Origin: Thermatribacter sp048814795
GTDB lineage: Bacteria > Atribacterota > Atribacteria > Atribacterales > Thermatribacteraceae
Length of the DNA stretch: 64,000 nucleotides
NCBI GenBank assembly: GCA_048814795.1
Contig: CP184673.1
Coordinates: 558,001 to 622,000, forward strand
Direction of reading: 5' to 3'
Positions 17,100 to 25,341 of the stretch are shown piece by piece. The position numbers and the translations under genes were made by a program. The first letter of the stretch is position 1, and each line of letters starts with the position of its first letter. The notes beneath the pieces are model-generated. The model saw only the letters and a list, made by a program, of their open reading frames with translations. It did no database searches and was not told where the DNA came from.

Positions 17100-17345
17100 A
17101 TTAGCATACCTTTTCAAAAACTTTTGAGGCTTAATTTCTCAATTTCCAGCTCATTCTTCAGCCTATCTTAGATGAGCAGGTTCTGTTTTGGCAAAGTTCG
17201 CTCTGCTCTGTTATTTGCTGAAAGCTATTCTCAAAACTCCAGAGACTAACTTCAAAGCTAATTTTTCGGCGAGAGAACCTGAGATGACTTCGCTTCTACG
17301 CCTTTCTTCTTCAAAGCTCCTCTTTACGAGATTAGTGTTCCCGCT
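17100..17345 (-). pseudogene. Decayed C-terminal part of a Mutator/IS256-like transposase
   Basis: Reading the minus strand of 17218-17344 gives NLVKRSFEEERRRSEVI, then LAEKLALKLVSGVLR. This matches the C-terminal pattern of IS256-group transposases (N-x-x-E-R-x-F-x-E-x-R-R-R, then a Leu/Val-rich helix). The rest (down to about 17100) is interrupted by several stops and frame changes, with a recognisable tail of the FAKTEPAHLR kind. The family call is by pattern, so moderate. No ends or target duplications were found. Confidence 0.45.
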
Positions 17346-17648
17346 TGTTTTTGCACTTAAAGGGTAACCTCGAGTGATTCAAAAAATGTCCGGATTCTTT
17401 TGAGAAGTTTTAACCAGAGAGGAGAGTTCTTTTCTATGTTTTTCTAATGAACTAAAAAGGTATCTGCTTAGCTTAGTCATATCCTGCATTATCTCTTATG
17501 GTCGTGATTGCTGCTTTTGATTCAGGCCAGGTTTATTCTTTCTAGGGCCTTACTCCAAAAGTTCTGCATGCCGATGTGTGATTGCGGTTGCTTCACACAT
17601 AAGCTTTCTCCAAAAATATTTTTCTTTGGTTTTTTCTTTATGTGAAGG
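17346..17648. other. Non-coding stretch upstream of the epimerase gene
   Basis: No open frame of note and no RNA gene recognised. It may include further remains of the transposase next to it. A TATAAT box at 17660-17665 just downstream, followed by GGAGG at 17675, may be the -10 of a promoter for the epimerase/ribose-type operon, but no good -35 is seen. Confidence 0.3.
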
Positions 17649-17687
17649 GTGGTTCAGGTTATAATAGAAAAAAAGGAGGCGGTGGAA

Positions 17688-18500
17688 GTGTTTCCTTTCC
17701 TTGCTGTTTCAACCAACACGTATCATGGTTTTTCTCTCCTGGAAGCCCTTTCGGGTATTTCGCGCGCCGGTTTTAAGTTTGTGGAATTGGCCTGTGTAAA
17801 GGGGTGGACTTATCATTTTGATCTGGAGTCTTACTCTGAAAGTGAATTCAAAAATCTTCAGAAAACCCTCGATTCTTTTGGGTTGCAGGTAGTGAGCTTG
17901 AGTGCTCATTCTGACCTGGCTTCGAGTGATGGGGTTGCTTATCTCCAGAAAGCTCTCCGCTTTGCGCAATCCATAGGGGCTAAAGTGGTAAATACTGGAA
18001 CCATAGAGGAGGAGAAAGATAAAGAAGTTTTTCTTCATAACATCCAGCGCCTGGTTAGGGATGCCGAAGCGACGGGAGTCAAAATCGGTCTTGAAATTCA
18101 TGGAGATTTCTTAAAAAGTGGAGAAGTGGCTCAGAAGGTGGTTAGTGAGATACAATCTCCCTTTGTTGGAATTAACTATGATACGGGTAACGCCATCTTT
18201 TACGGTAATGTTCGCCCTGAAGAAGATATCATTTCATGTTTGCCCTGGATTGTTCATATTCACCTCAAGGATAAAAGAGGAGGGTATAAGGTATGGGATT
18301 TCCCTGCACTGGGGAAGGGGGAAGTGAATTTTGGTAAAATTCTTGGGTCGCTTCCTCCCGAAAAACGTTCCATCCCCATTAGCGTGGAGATAGAGTTCGA
18401 TGGAAAGTTTGATCATCCTAAGGAGTTTGTCGATCAGGCAGTACAGGAATCGTTTGCCTATCTTGCACAGCTACAAAAGTCGCTTGGAAGTTCTCAATAA
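17688..18500 (+). CDS. Sugar phosphate isomerase/epimerase (xylose-isomerase-like TIM barrel)
   Basis: 270 residues from GTG 17688, chosen because GGAGG lies 8 nt upstream; an in-frame GTG at 17649 would precede the ribosome site. Family features: FKFVELACVKGW (first metal-site Glu region), LEIHGDFL, INYDTGN, VHIHLKDKRGG and a late SVEIEFDG. These supply the Glu/His/Asp metal ligands. It leads the ribose-type ABC genes, so it likely isomerises that imported sugar or its phosphate. Confidence 0.82.
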   Translation: MFPFLAVSTNTYHGFSLLEALSGISRAGFKFVELACVKGWTYHFDLESYSESEFKNLQKTLDSFGLQVVSLSAHSDLASSDGVAYLQKALRFAQSIGAKVVNTGTIEEEKDKEVFLHNIQRLVRDAEATGVKIGLEIHGDFLKSGEVAQKVVSEIQSPFVGINYDTGNAIFYGNVRPEEDIISCLPWIVHIHLKDKRGGYKVWDFPALGKGEVNFGKILGSLPPEKRSIPISVEIEFDGKFDHPKEFVDQAVQESFAYLAQLQKSLGSSQ

Positions 18501-18510
18501 TAGAAGTACA

Positions 18511-18520
18511 AGGAGGTGAT
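18511..18520 (+). promoter_or_regulatory. Orphan perfect Shine-Dalgarno (AGGAGGTGAT) upstream of a binding-protein gene
   Basis: AGGAGGTGAT lies 10 nt after the epimerase stop and 66 nt before the ATG of the binding protein, with no start codon at usable spacing. It runs into a perfect 12-bp palindrome, ATAAGGCCTTAT (18519-18530). Same arrangement as at 14754, 30022 and 60520. Confidence 0.5.
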
Positions 18521-18586
18521 AAGGCCTTATAAACCTGGTGTGTCGCATTTGAGGCTCTGAAAAAATTGCACAGAGGAGGCATTGAA

Positions 18587-19588
18587 ATGAGGAAAAAGGG
18601 AATAATTCTGGTAGGGTTATTTTTGGTAATATCAATCCTTTTAAGCATGGGGCTAAGTTTGGTTTCTGCCCAGGAAGGAAAAAAGCTGGTATTTGGTTAC
18701 ATCGCCTACAGTCGAAAAGACGTCTGGAATAACTATTCCATTCTTGCTTTTGAATATGCAGCCAGAAAAAAAGGCATTGACACGATTGTCCTTGACCCAG
18801 AGGGCAATCTGGAAAAAGCCGTGGCGGCAATGGAAGATCTCATTGCCAGAAAAGTGGATGGAATCTCAGTCTTTACCATAACTCCAGAACTGGATGTAAC
18901 TCTTTATGAGATGGCCAAGGATGCCGGTATTCCTGTAACCTTTGAGAACTCTCTCCCTGCTGACACATCCCTAGATTACATTTCCTGTGTGGCCTGTCAG
19001 TATGAGGATATTGGCTATGCAGCAGGGAAATTTATCAGCGAAAATTATCCGGGCAGCAAGCTCTTCTACGTTATGGGCGCACCGGGAATGGGTATTACTG
19101 AGCTCTATGAAAAGGGTCTTCACAGAGCACTTGAAGAATATGGAACGGTGGAACTGGTGGGCACACAGCCTACGGACTGGGGTGCTGAACAGGCCATGAA
19201 CGTCACCCAGAATGCTATTCAGTCTGGCCTTGAGTTTGATGTCATTTTTGCCAACAACGAACAGATGGCTACGGGGGTTATTAATGCTTTAAAGGACGCA
19301 GGGCTCTTTGGGAAAGTTAAAATTGTGTCTACCGGTGGCGGACCGCATGGGCTGGAAATGATTGCCAAAGGAGAAATCGATGCTACCATGAGTGCTCCTG
19401 TTTCTTTACAAGGGCTTTTAACCTTTAAGAACCTTTACCAATACGTGGTAAAGGGCGTTAAACCGCCGAAGTTTATCCCGCTACCCATTATTCCTATAAC
19501 TAAAGATAACCTTGATGAAGCAATTCCCTGGGAAATTAACGATGAAACCTATGAGCGGGCGGTTGCCTATATTGGTGGTTTAGATTAA
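18587..19588 (+). CDS. Ribose-type sugar-binding protein of an ABC importer
   Basis: 333 residues from ATG 18587 behind AGAGGAGG. The signal peptide ends at about residue 28 (LVSAQ). The mature part is a periplasmic-binding-protein-like type I domain: FGYIAYSRKDVWN, LEKAVAAMEDLIARKVDGI, FANNEQMATGVINALKDAG and STGGGPHGLEMI, as in RbsB/LsrB-type proteins. Two-lobe domain, periplasmic. Partner ATPase and permease genes follow. The sugar cannot be read from the sequence. Confidence 0.9.
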   Translation: MRKKGIILVGLFLVISILLSMGLSLVSAQEGKKLVFGYIAYSRKDVWNNYSILAFEYAARKKGIDTIVLDPEGNLEKAVAAMEDLIARKVDGISVFTITPELDVTLYEMAKDAGIPVTFENSLPADTSLDYISCVACQYEDIGYAAGKFISENYPGSKLFYVMGAPGMGITELYEKGLHRALEEYGTVELVGTQPTDWGAEQAMNVTQNAIQSGLEFDVIFANNEQMATGVINALKDAGLFGKVKIVSTGGGPHGLEMIAKGEIDATMSAPVSLQGLLTFKNLYQYVVKGVKPPKFIPLPIIPITKDNLDEAIPWEINDETYERAVAYIGGLD

Positions 19589-19594
19589 AGAAAT

Positions 19595-19617
19595 CACCCC
19601 GGCACAGTGCCGGGGTG
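19595..19617 (+). promoter_or_regulatory. Hairpin between binding-protein and ATPase genes
   Basis: CACCCCGGCA (19595-19604), 3-nt loop, TGCCGGGGTG (19608-19617): a perfect GC-rich 10-bp stem, 6 nt after the stop codon, with no T run. Likely a 3' stabiliser of the binding-protein message. Confidence 0.7.
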
Positions 19618-19634
19618 AAAGGGGGAGAAAGGAA

Positions 19635-21143
19635 CTGCAAGCGCTTATTGAAGCTCGAGATATTGTTAAGCATTTCCCCGGAGTTCAGGCGTTAAAGAAC
19701 GTTTCCTTTGATCTCTACCCCGGGGAAATTCATTGTTTAGTTGGTGAAAACGGTGCAGGTAAATCTACACTGATTAAAATTCTCTCTGGTTTTTTGAGAC
19801 CTGACAAAGGAGAAATCTACGTTGGTGGTCGGCGATTTCATTTCTTAACTCCTCATCTGGCCCAATCTCTGGGCATTCAGACCATTTACCAGGAAAATAT
19901 TCTGGTGCCCCAGATCAGTGTAGCGGAAAACATTTTTGTTGGAAGAGAGATTGCTTCAAGGCTGGGTGTTATCAATTATCGGGAGACTTTTGCTCGAGCC
20001 AGATCTTTAATTGCTTCCTTAGGAGTGGATTTGCCTGTTGAAGAACGCGTGGAGAATCTTAGCGTGGCAGAGCAGCAGTTGGTGAAAATTGCGCGGGCCA
20101 TTGCTCTGGAGCCCCGGGTTTTGATTTTGGACGAGCCCACAGCGGTGTTCAACGTCAGTGAAACCAGGATGGTGCTTGACCTGGTGGAAAAACTTGCCCA
20201 CAGAGGCATTGGTATTATTTATATTTCCCATCGTCTGGAAGAAGTTTTAAAGATTGCTCACCGTATTACGGTTTTGCGTGATGGGTTTAAAGTTGCTTCT
20301 CATAATCATCGGGAGGAAAAGGTCGACCTTGCCACGCTCACCCGGGAAATGGTGGGGAGGAGTGTGGCTGGTTTTAAAAGGGAGAAGCGTTCACCTTCTG
20401 GGGAAGTCGTTCTGGAAGTTAAAGGCCTGCGACTCACCCCTGTTTCTCCGCCGGTTTCTTTTGCGCTACATCAAGGAGAAATTTTAGGGGTTGCCGGTCT
20501 TGTTGGTTCGGGAAGGACCGAGATTTTTCAGGCTTTATTTGGCTTCAGGAAACGTTACGCTGGAGAGGTTTGGATTAAAGGTTCTCGGGTGGAAATTCGT
20601 TCCCCTCAAGACGCCGTTCGCCATGGTATTGGTTATATCACTGAAGATCGGCAAAAGACGGGGCTGGCTCTGGGGTTGAGTGTGGCTAAAAACGTTACCA
20701 TACCCTCTCTAGATGATCATTTTCAAGGTTTCCTTATTCCTCTTTCTCGAGAGAGGGAGCTTGTGTCAAAATACGTGGAAAGTTTGGAAGTTAAAACACC
20801 TTCGCTGGAGCAGGAGGTGCGTTTTTTAAGTGGTGGCAATCAACAGAAAGTAATCTTGGCCCGCTGGCTTTTAAAGGACGCAGAGATCATTATTTTTGAC
20901 GAACCCACCATCGGTATCGATGTTAATGCCAAGAGTGAGATCCACCGCTTAATTGCTGATCTGGCGCAAAGAGGAAAATCGGTTATTGTGATTTCTTCTG
21001 AAAATCCAGAGCTCATCGCTCTCTGTGACCGGATTCTGGTTATCCGTCAGGGAAAGATTGTTAGAGAGCTTTTCGCGGAGGATATGAACGAAGAAAACAT
21101 AATTTCTTCTGCTTTTGGGGTGACTGCCAGTGAGAGAATATAA
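19635..21143 (+). CDS. Ribose-type sugar ABC transporter ATPase (two nucleotide-binding domains), CTG start
   Basis: 502 residues if started at CTG 19635, matching RbsA/MglA length. The in-frame region back to the stop at 19581 has no ATG, GTG or TTG; the first such codon (TTG 19794) would remove the first Walker A motif. Domain 1: GENGAGKST, LSVAEQQLVK, VLILDEPTA. Domain 2: a degenerate Walker A (GLVGSGRTE), LSGGNQQKV, IIIFDEPTIGID. GGGGGAG lies 7 nt before the CTG. Its stop overlaps the permease start by 14 nt. Confidence 0.88.
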   Translation: MQALIEARDIVKHFPGVQALKNVSFDLYPGEIHCLVGENGAGKSTLIKILSGFLRPDKGEIYVGGRRFHFLTPHLAQSLGIQTIYQENILVPQISVAENIFVGREIASRLGVINYRETFARARSLIASLGVDLPVEERVENLSVAEQQLVKIARAIALEPRVLILDEPTAVFNVSETRMVLDLVEKLAHRGIGIIYISHRLEEVLKIAHRITVLRDGFKVASHNHREEKVDLATLTREMVGRSVAGFKREKRSPSGEVVLEVKGLRLTPVSPPVSFALHQGEILGVAGLVGSGRTEIFQALFGFRKRYAGEVWIKGSRVEIRSPQDAVRHGIGYITEDRQKTGLALGLSVAKNVTIPSLDDHFQGFLIPLSRERELVSKYVESLEVKTPSLEQEVRFLSGGNQQKVILARWLLKDAEIIIFDEPTIGIDVNAKSEIHRLIADLAQRGKSVIVISSENPELIALCDRILVIRQGKIVRELFAEDMNEENIISSAFGVTASERI

Positions 21144-22125
21144 CTACTCGAATAGTGAAAATCAGGTTGGGGAGCCTTCCATTACTTTAGAAAAAAAAGT
21201 TTCCGTGTTCCGCAGTCAGACCTTTTTCTTAATAGTAGTTATTGTCATACTTTCGGTGCTATTTGGGACCTTAAATCCCAAGTTTTTGAGCCAGAGGAAT
21301 CTCCTGGCGGTTTTCCAGCAGATCGCGGTTTTAGGAATAGCTACCATGTCCATGACCTTACTACTTATTTCCGGGGGTATCGACCTTTCTATTGGTTCCA
21401 TGATGGGCTTTAGTGGGGTAGTCATTTGTAAGATGGTTATGGCGGGTATATCTCCTTTCTGGGCGGTTCTGACCGGATTTTTGCTCCCTATAGGGTGCGG
21501 GTTCATCAATGGCGTCATTGTCAGCAAGAGTAAGTGTATTCCTCTTATTGTAACGCTGGGTATGAGCTATGTTTATTATGGTTTGGCTCTGGTTGTGTCT
21601 GGAGGGCTCTTTCTTTCTCTAAAGGGAAATTTTACTTTTCTGGGGCGAGGAAGAATTCTTGGAGTTCCGGTTTCGGTAATAGTTCTCTTTGTAGTGGTTT
21701 TGATGGTTCATTTTATGCTGCGCAATACCAAGTTTGGTCGTAGGCTGGTGGTCATGGGAGGCAATGAACAAGTTGCTTTTCTCTCTGGGATCAACGTGGA
21801 CCGTCTCAAGATTGCCAGCTACACCCTGAGTGGCGTCCTGATCGGCCTGGCTTCTCTGGTGCTCATTTCCCGTCTGGGGAATATTTTGGCCAATGCGGGG
21901 GAAGGGTACGAACTTCGTGCCCTGGCTTCATCAATCATTGGAGGTGTTACCTTTGAGGGAGGTAGAGGTTCGGTTTTAGGAGCTTTTTTGGGAGTGGTGC
22001 TTATGGGAATCGTGCAGAATGGTCTCAACATTCTCAACGTTTCCTCGTATTTTCAGACTTTTACCATCGGTCTTATCATCGTGATTGCTGTAGTGGTAAG
22101 TAATCTGGAAAGGATAAGGCGATAG
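21130..22125 (+). CDS. Ribose-type sugar ABC transporter permease
   Basis: 331 residues, GTG start inside the end of the ATPase gene. Eight to ten hydrophobic helices; GGIDLSIGSMMGF and the late IIGGVTFEGGRGSVLG are the BPD_transp_2 (RbsC/XylH) signatures. It completes the binding protein-ATPase-permease set, last in the operon. A weak inverted repeat (AACTGCC 22182-22188 with GGCAGTT 22207-22213) downstream could be a terminator. Confidence 0.92.
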   Translation: MREYNYSNSENQVGEPSITLEKKVSVFRSQTFFLIVVIVILSVLFGTLNPKFLSQRNLLAVFQQIAVLGIATMSMTLLLISGGIDLSIGSMMGFSGVVICKMVMAGISPFWAVLTGFLLPIGCGFINGVIVSKSKCIPLIVTLGMSYVYYGLALVVSGGLFLSLKGNFTFLGRGRILGVPVSVIVLFVVVLMVHFMLRNTKFGRRLVVMGGNEQVAFLSGINVDRLKIASYTLSGVLIGLASLVLISRLGNILANAGEGYELRALASSIIGGVTFEGGRGSVLGAFLGVVLMGIVQNGLNILNVSSYFQTFTIGLIIVIAVVVSNLERIRR

Positions 22126-22263
22126 CAGTAGTTTTTATCAGGAGATAGGATTGGCAGAACATTTCCATCGAACTTTTTGAGAACTGCCCAATATACAGTT
22201 TTTTCCGGCAGTTATTATGAAAGTTCACGTCCGGGGCTGTGAACTCTCGTGCCCCAGGGCTGC

Positions 22264-22428
22264 CGAAGAATTCTCGATGCTGGTTGTGGTAAAGGAAATC
22301 TGGAGAAGTTTTTGGGAATGGAACGTTCCTGTGAGGTCTGGGAGTGGAGGTAAACCAGGAAGTTACAAAAAGGCCGAAGAGAAGCTCGATCAGGTTTGTG
22401 TTGGCGATTATGAAAACTGGTTGCGTTA
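22264..22428 (+). pseudogene. Decayed SAM-dependent methyltransferase fragment
   Basis: From 22264 the plus strand reads RRILDAGCGKGNLEKFLGM, the SAM-binding motif I of class I methyltransferases. After a one-base frame change near 22345 it continues VEVNQE (motif II), then after another change KKAEEKLDQVCVGDYE (motif III). Two single-base losses restore a continuous family pattern, so this is an eroded gene rather than chance. Neither end of the gene survives. The rest of 22126-22524 shows only short inverted repeats such as AGTTCAC/GTGAACT (22222-22245). Confidence 0.6.
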
Positions 22429-22524
22429 ACTTGCATTGTTGAAGCTATCTTGCGAACCATTTTTCATTTTCTAATCCCTCAGTTGACTATACACAATCTG
22501 TTTCTAAGGGTTTTCTCATTAACT

Positions 22525-24867
22525 TCAGTGTGTACTATGTTTCTCGACGACTTTGTAGTAGATTTCTTCCAATCTGGCTGCTTCTTCTTGCAGGTTTGGA
22601 ATATGTGTCCGCAGAGCACCGTTTTTGAGTTGATCCAGAATCTCTGGATTCCTCAAAACTCTGAGTACCTTTGCTTTGAGTTCTTCTCGGTTGCCTACCT
22701 CGAAGAGTAACCCATTTTTTTCCTCTTTGATGATATCGGTGATGCCAAAGGTCCGGGAGGCTATGACGGGTATACCAAGATAAAGGAATTCCCTGGTGGC
22801 CACCGAATAACTTTCACAATAGTAGGGAAGTATACCAAGATCAATGCCTTTCAATAGACTGGGTAATTCCTCCCTTCGGTAACTTCCTTTATACACTACT
22901 TTGTGGTTTGACTTTTCCTGGAGTTCTGCAAGCCACTTCTCTGCTTCCTTTTCTGCAATAGCACCAAAGATGAACATGTGAAAGTCTTCTTTTAAGACTT
23001 CGTTATCCAGAAAGGTCATCATGAGAAGGTCGATGCCTTTTGCTCTTGCAATGGTCCCGATAAACGCCAGCGTTGGAGAAGCGTTTTTTCTGGAAACCCT
23101 TTGAGGTCTTGGGACCGCGAATTCAATACCAATGGGGACGACAGTAGCTTTGTCCTTGGGGTACCGGAGTAATTCTAAAAAGTGGTTCGCCCAGCTTTCG
23201 GCACCAAATACGAGTACGTCGTAATAATCAAAAAGGGCTTTGATGTATGCAAATCTCGCATAGAGTTTGCTCAGGTAGATAGATTTTTGCCGTATGGAAA
23301 ACAGTGAGTTGACCCGGTAAGCTTCAGAGAGGATGCACTCAGCACACTTTTCAGGGATTCCAGGCCCCTTGCAGGAGGGGTTGGCTACAAAGGGGCGCGT
23401 TTTGAAACAGAGCTCTTCGTATGCGTGAACCTGGCGGACAATCGGTATATCCATGGCTTCAAAGAGTTCTACCATTTTTGCGGTCATAAAGACATAATCG
23501 TTAATATTGATAATATCCGGCTTAAAGTCGCGCACAGCTTTTTCGATCAGATTCAGATACCCCCTTACCTCGTAGCCCCAAAAAGCATCTTCGAGAAATG
23601 CTTGGGTCCAGTTAAGAGGTGGTACTTTGTAAATGATATTACCGTTGATAGTTTCCTTGATGAGGAAATTTCCAGCTTCTGGCCGGGGGATCAACGCGGC
23701 AACCTGGTGTCCTCTTGCGTTTAGAGATTCCATCTGGTTAGCGGTTACTATGGGTGTGCCGGTGTATTCATAGGGGGGGATGGAATGGTTAACAAAGAGA
23801 ATGCGTAGAGGTTCTCTCTTCTTTGGAAAAGAAAAAGACTTGCGTAACAGGTCTTTTTTAGATGCTATGACGAGTATTTGCTCAATTTTATCCAGGGGAA
23901 CCTGTTCCGGACTTTTAAAGGAATAATCGCTTGTGAAGACCTGTTCCAGAATGGATACTTCTGAAACCAGAATCTGGAAATTCTGAAAATACCGCTGGAA
24001 AAGGGCAGTAAGCTTTTCGAGAGTCCAGTTCGTTCGGTGGTCTGAATTCAGGTCGGTTCCGTGGAACCTCCAGTGGGGTACGGACAGAAAGAGGGAGCCC
24101 TCTTCTTGCAGAAGCTCCAAAGCTGCTTCAAGAAAGAGCCGGGGATGTTCTACGTGTTCCATGGTTTCAAGGGAGACCAGATAGTCAAAGCGTTCCCCGT
24201 TCTTTGCTTTTTCTTCTAAGGGCTTACGCTGGAAGAGGATGTTCCTTTCCCCAAGGTGAAGCATGCGAGCAATCTGGACTGCTTCATCGTCGACGTCTGC
24301 TCCCACCACTTCTGAGTTGGTCAGTTCTCCCAGGATGAGGGATCCGTATCCTGCCCCACAGCCACAGTCCAGTATCTTTATGGTTCCTGGCTTTCTCCTT
24401 TGTTCTATAAGTTCTCGAACATCTCTGTAATGTTGAATAGGTTTAAGGGTGTTAACCAGATCGCTCATGCCCGGCACGGATCGCCTTTGAGGATTTACGT
24501 TGTTCATAAGGCTCTGTATGCCTGGTATGTTCTGGAGCATGAAAAGGCTATTGGGAGATCGAAATTCCTGTTTTCTCCGGTACATGGTTGCAATTGCTGT
24601 TTCGTAAAGTTGGACAATTTCCGCAGGCTTCAAAGAATTTATAAAGGATGGTACCTCAATAGCATTCTCGCCTAAATTTATTTTGTTGACCAGGACAGGC
24701 GCAATTTTTCCATACTCAGCACTATAGAGGAGAAGGTCAAAAAATATTTCTCCTTTGAGGGGGTGGACATTAACTCCGAAGACCATCCATCCGAGATCAG
24801 GAAGGTGTCTGTATAACTGATATTTGTTGAGATGTTCTCTGAAAGCAATCTGATCCTTTGTCTCCAT
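22525..24867 (-). CDS. Bifunctional class I methyltransferase - GT4 glycosyltransferase fusion
   Basis: 780 residues. Residues 1-130 are an N-terminal region of unknown fold. Residues 150-320 are a SAM methyltransferase (ILDCGCGAGYGS motif I, VVGADVDDEAV motif II, LVSLETMEHVEHP motif IV). Residues 355-775 are a GT-B glycosyltransferase: RILFVNHSIPPYEYTGTP, FIGTIARAKGIDLLM, and the GILPYYCESYSVATREFLYLGIPVIAS donor-site segment. Such fusions act in polysaccharide or glycan assembly. It is a single-gene unit with AGGAG 7 nt before ATG 24867. No other glycan genes are adjacent. Confidence 0.85.
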   Translation of the reverse strand: METKDQIAFREHLNKYQLYRHLPDLGWMVFGVNVHPLKGEIFFDLLLYSAEYGKIAPVLVNKINLGENAIEVPSFINSLKPAEIVQLYETAIATMYRRKQEFRSPNSLFMLQNIPGIQSLMNNVNPQRRSVPGMSDLVNTLKPIQHYRDVRELIEQRRKPGTIKILDCGCGAGYGSLILGELTNSEVVGADVDDEAVQIARMLHLGERNILFQRKPLEEKAKNGERFDYLVSLETMEHVEHPRLFLEAALELLQEEGSLFLSVPHWRFHGTDLNSDHRTNWTLEKLTALFQRYFQNFQILVSEVSILEQVFTSDYSFKSPEQVPLDKIEQILVIASKKDLLRKSFSFPKKREPLRILFVNHSIPPYEYTGTPIVTANQMESLNARGHQVAALIPRPEAGNFLIKETINGNIIYKVPPLNWTQAFLEDAFWGYEVRGYLNLIEKAVRDFKPDIININDYVFMTAKMVELFEAMDIPIVRQVHAYEELCFKTRPFVANPSCKGPGIPEKCAECILSEAYRVNSLFSIRQKSIYLSKLYARFAYIKALFDYYDVLVFGAESWANHFLELLRYPKDKATVVPIGIEFAVPRPQRVSRKNASPTLAFIGTIARAKGIDLLMMTFLDNEVLKEDFHMFIFGAIAEKEAEKWLAELQEKSNHKVVYKGSYRREELPSLLKGIDLGILPYYCESYSVATREFLYLGIPVIASRTFGITDIIKEEKNGLLFEVGNREELKAKVLRVLRNPEILDQLKNGALRTHIPNLQEEAARLEEIYYKVVEKHSTH

Positions 24868-25220
24868 TAGGGGTCACTCCTGTAAGACTGTATTGACACA
24901 GATACCATTCTATAGGAGAGCATAAAAATCTTTGCCAAAATTTTGAACTTGAGCAGTGATGTGGTAATATACCCCCTTTTTTATGCGTATGTTTCCAGGA
25001 TTATTTCAAATACGGTGAGTTTACACTGGGTGTTTTTGCCGCTTTTTGAGAGAGAAAGACAAGACTTTCGGGAAAGGATTAATCTTTCTCCATTTTCGGG
25101 GTTATTCTCGATTTAGAATGGCTCGATGCTCTCAGGTGTCTCGATAGTTTATTGCTTCGAAAGATGAATTGTGACGATGAACACAAAAGGTATTGTCTGA
25201 AATTTAGGATTTTTTAGTTA
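24868..25220. other. Intergenic region with no gene recognised
   Basis: No open frame with coding character and no RNA gene seen. A possible plus-strand box pair, TTGAAC (about 24945) and TAATAT 16 bp later, does not lead into any gene. The region ends at the left terminal repeat of the insertion sequence. Confidence 0.3.
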
Positions 25221-25246
25221 GTGTAAATTTATTGTAGGTATTCTTC
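25221..25246 (+). repeat. Left terminal inverted repeat of the insertion sequence
   Basis: GTGTAAATTTATTGTAGGTA followed by TTCTTC; pairs with 26675-26700 with about 20 of 26 positions matching, including the unbroken TTATTGTAGG core. Confidence 0.75.
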
Positions 25247-25266
25247 AGAGAGAAAGGAGTACAAAA

Positions 25267-25339
25267 AACCTCACCATCCAGAGTACGTGGTATAAGTCTT
25301 GTTGGATAACAACCAAAGGGATACTCTGGAGGTGAGGTT
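25267..25339 (+). promoter_or_regulatory. Long hairpin sequestering the transposase ribosome site
   Basis: Arm 25267-25285 (AACCTCACCATCCAGAGTA) pairs with arm 25322-25339 (TACTCTGGAGGTGAGGTT), with one bulged base. The inner loop contains a further TTGTT/AACAA pairing. The right arm contains GGAGGTGAGG, the ribosome site for the transposase GTG at 25342, so translation would be blocked in transcripts reading in from outside. Confidence 0.65.
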
Positions 25340-25341
25340 CT

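Noticed and set aside
18511..18560. Short leader peptides starting at the GTG inside AGGAGGTGAT
   Set aside because: The GTG is part of the ribosome-binding sequence itself and has no site upstream; the four possible peptides differ in length and sequence.
24893..24920. TTGACA with TATAGG downstream
   Set aside because: The spacing is only 12 bp and no gene follows on that strand.
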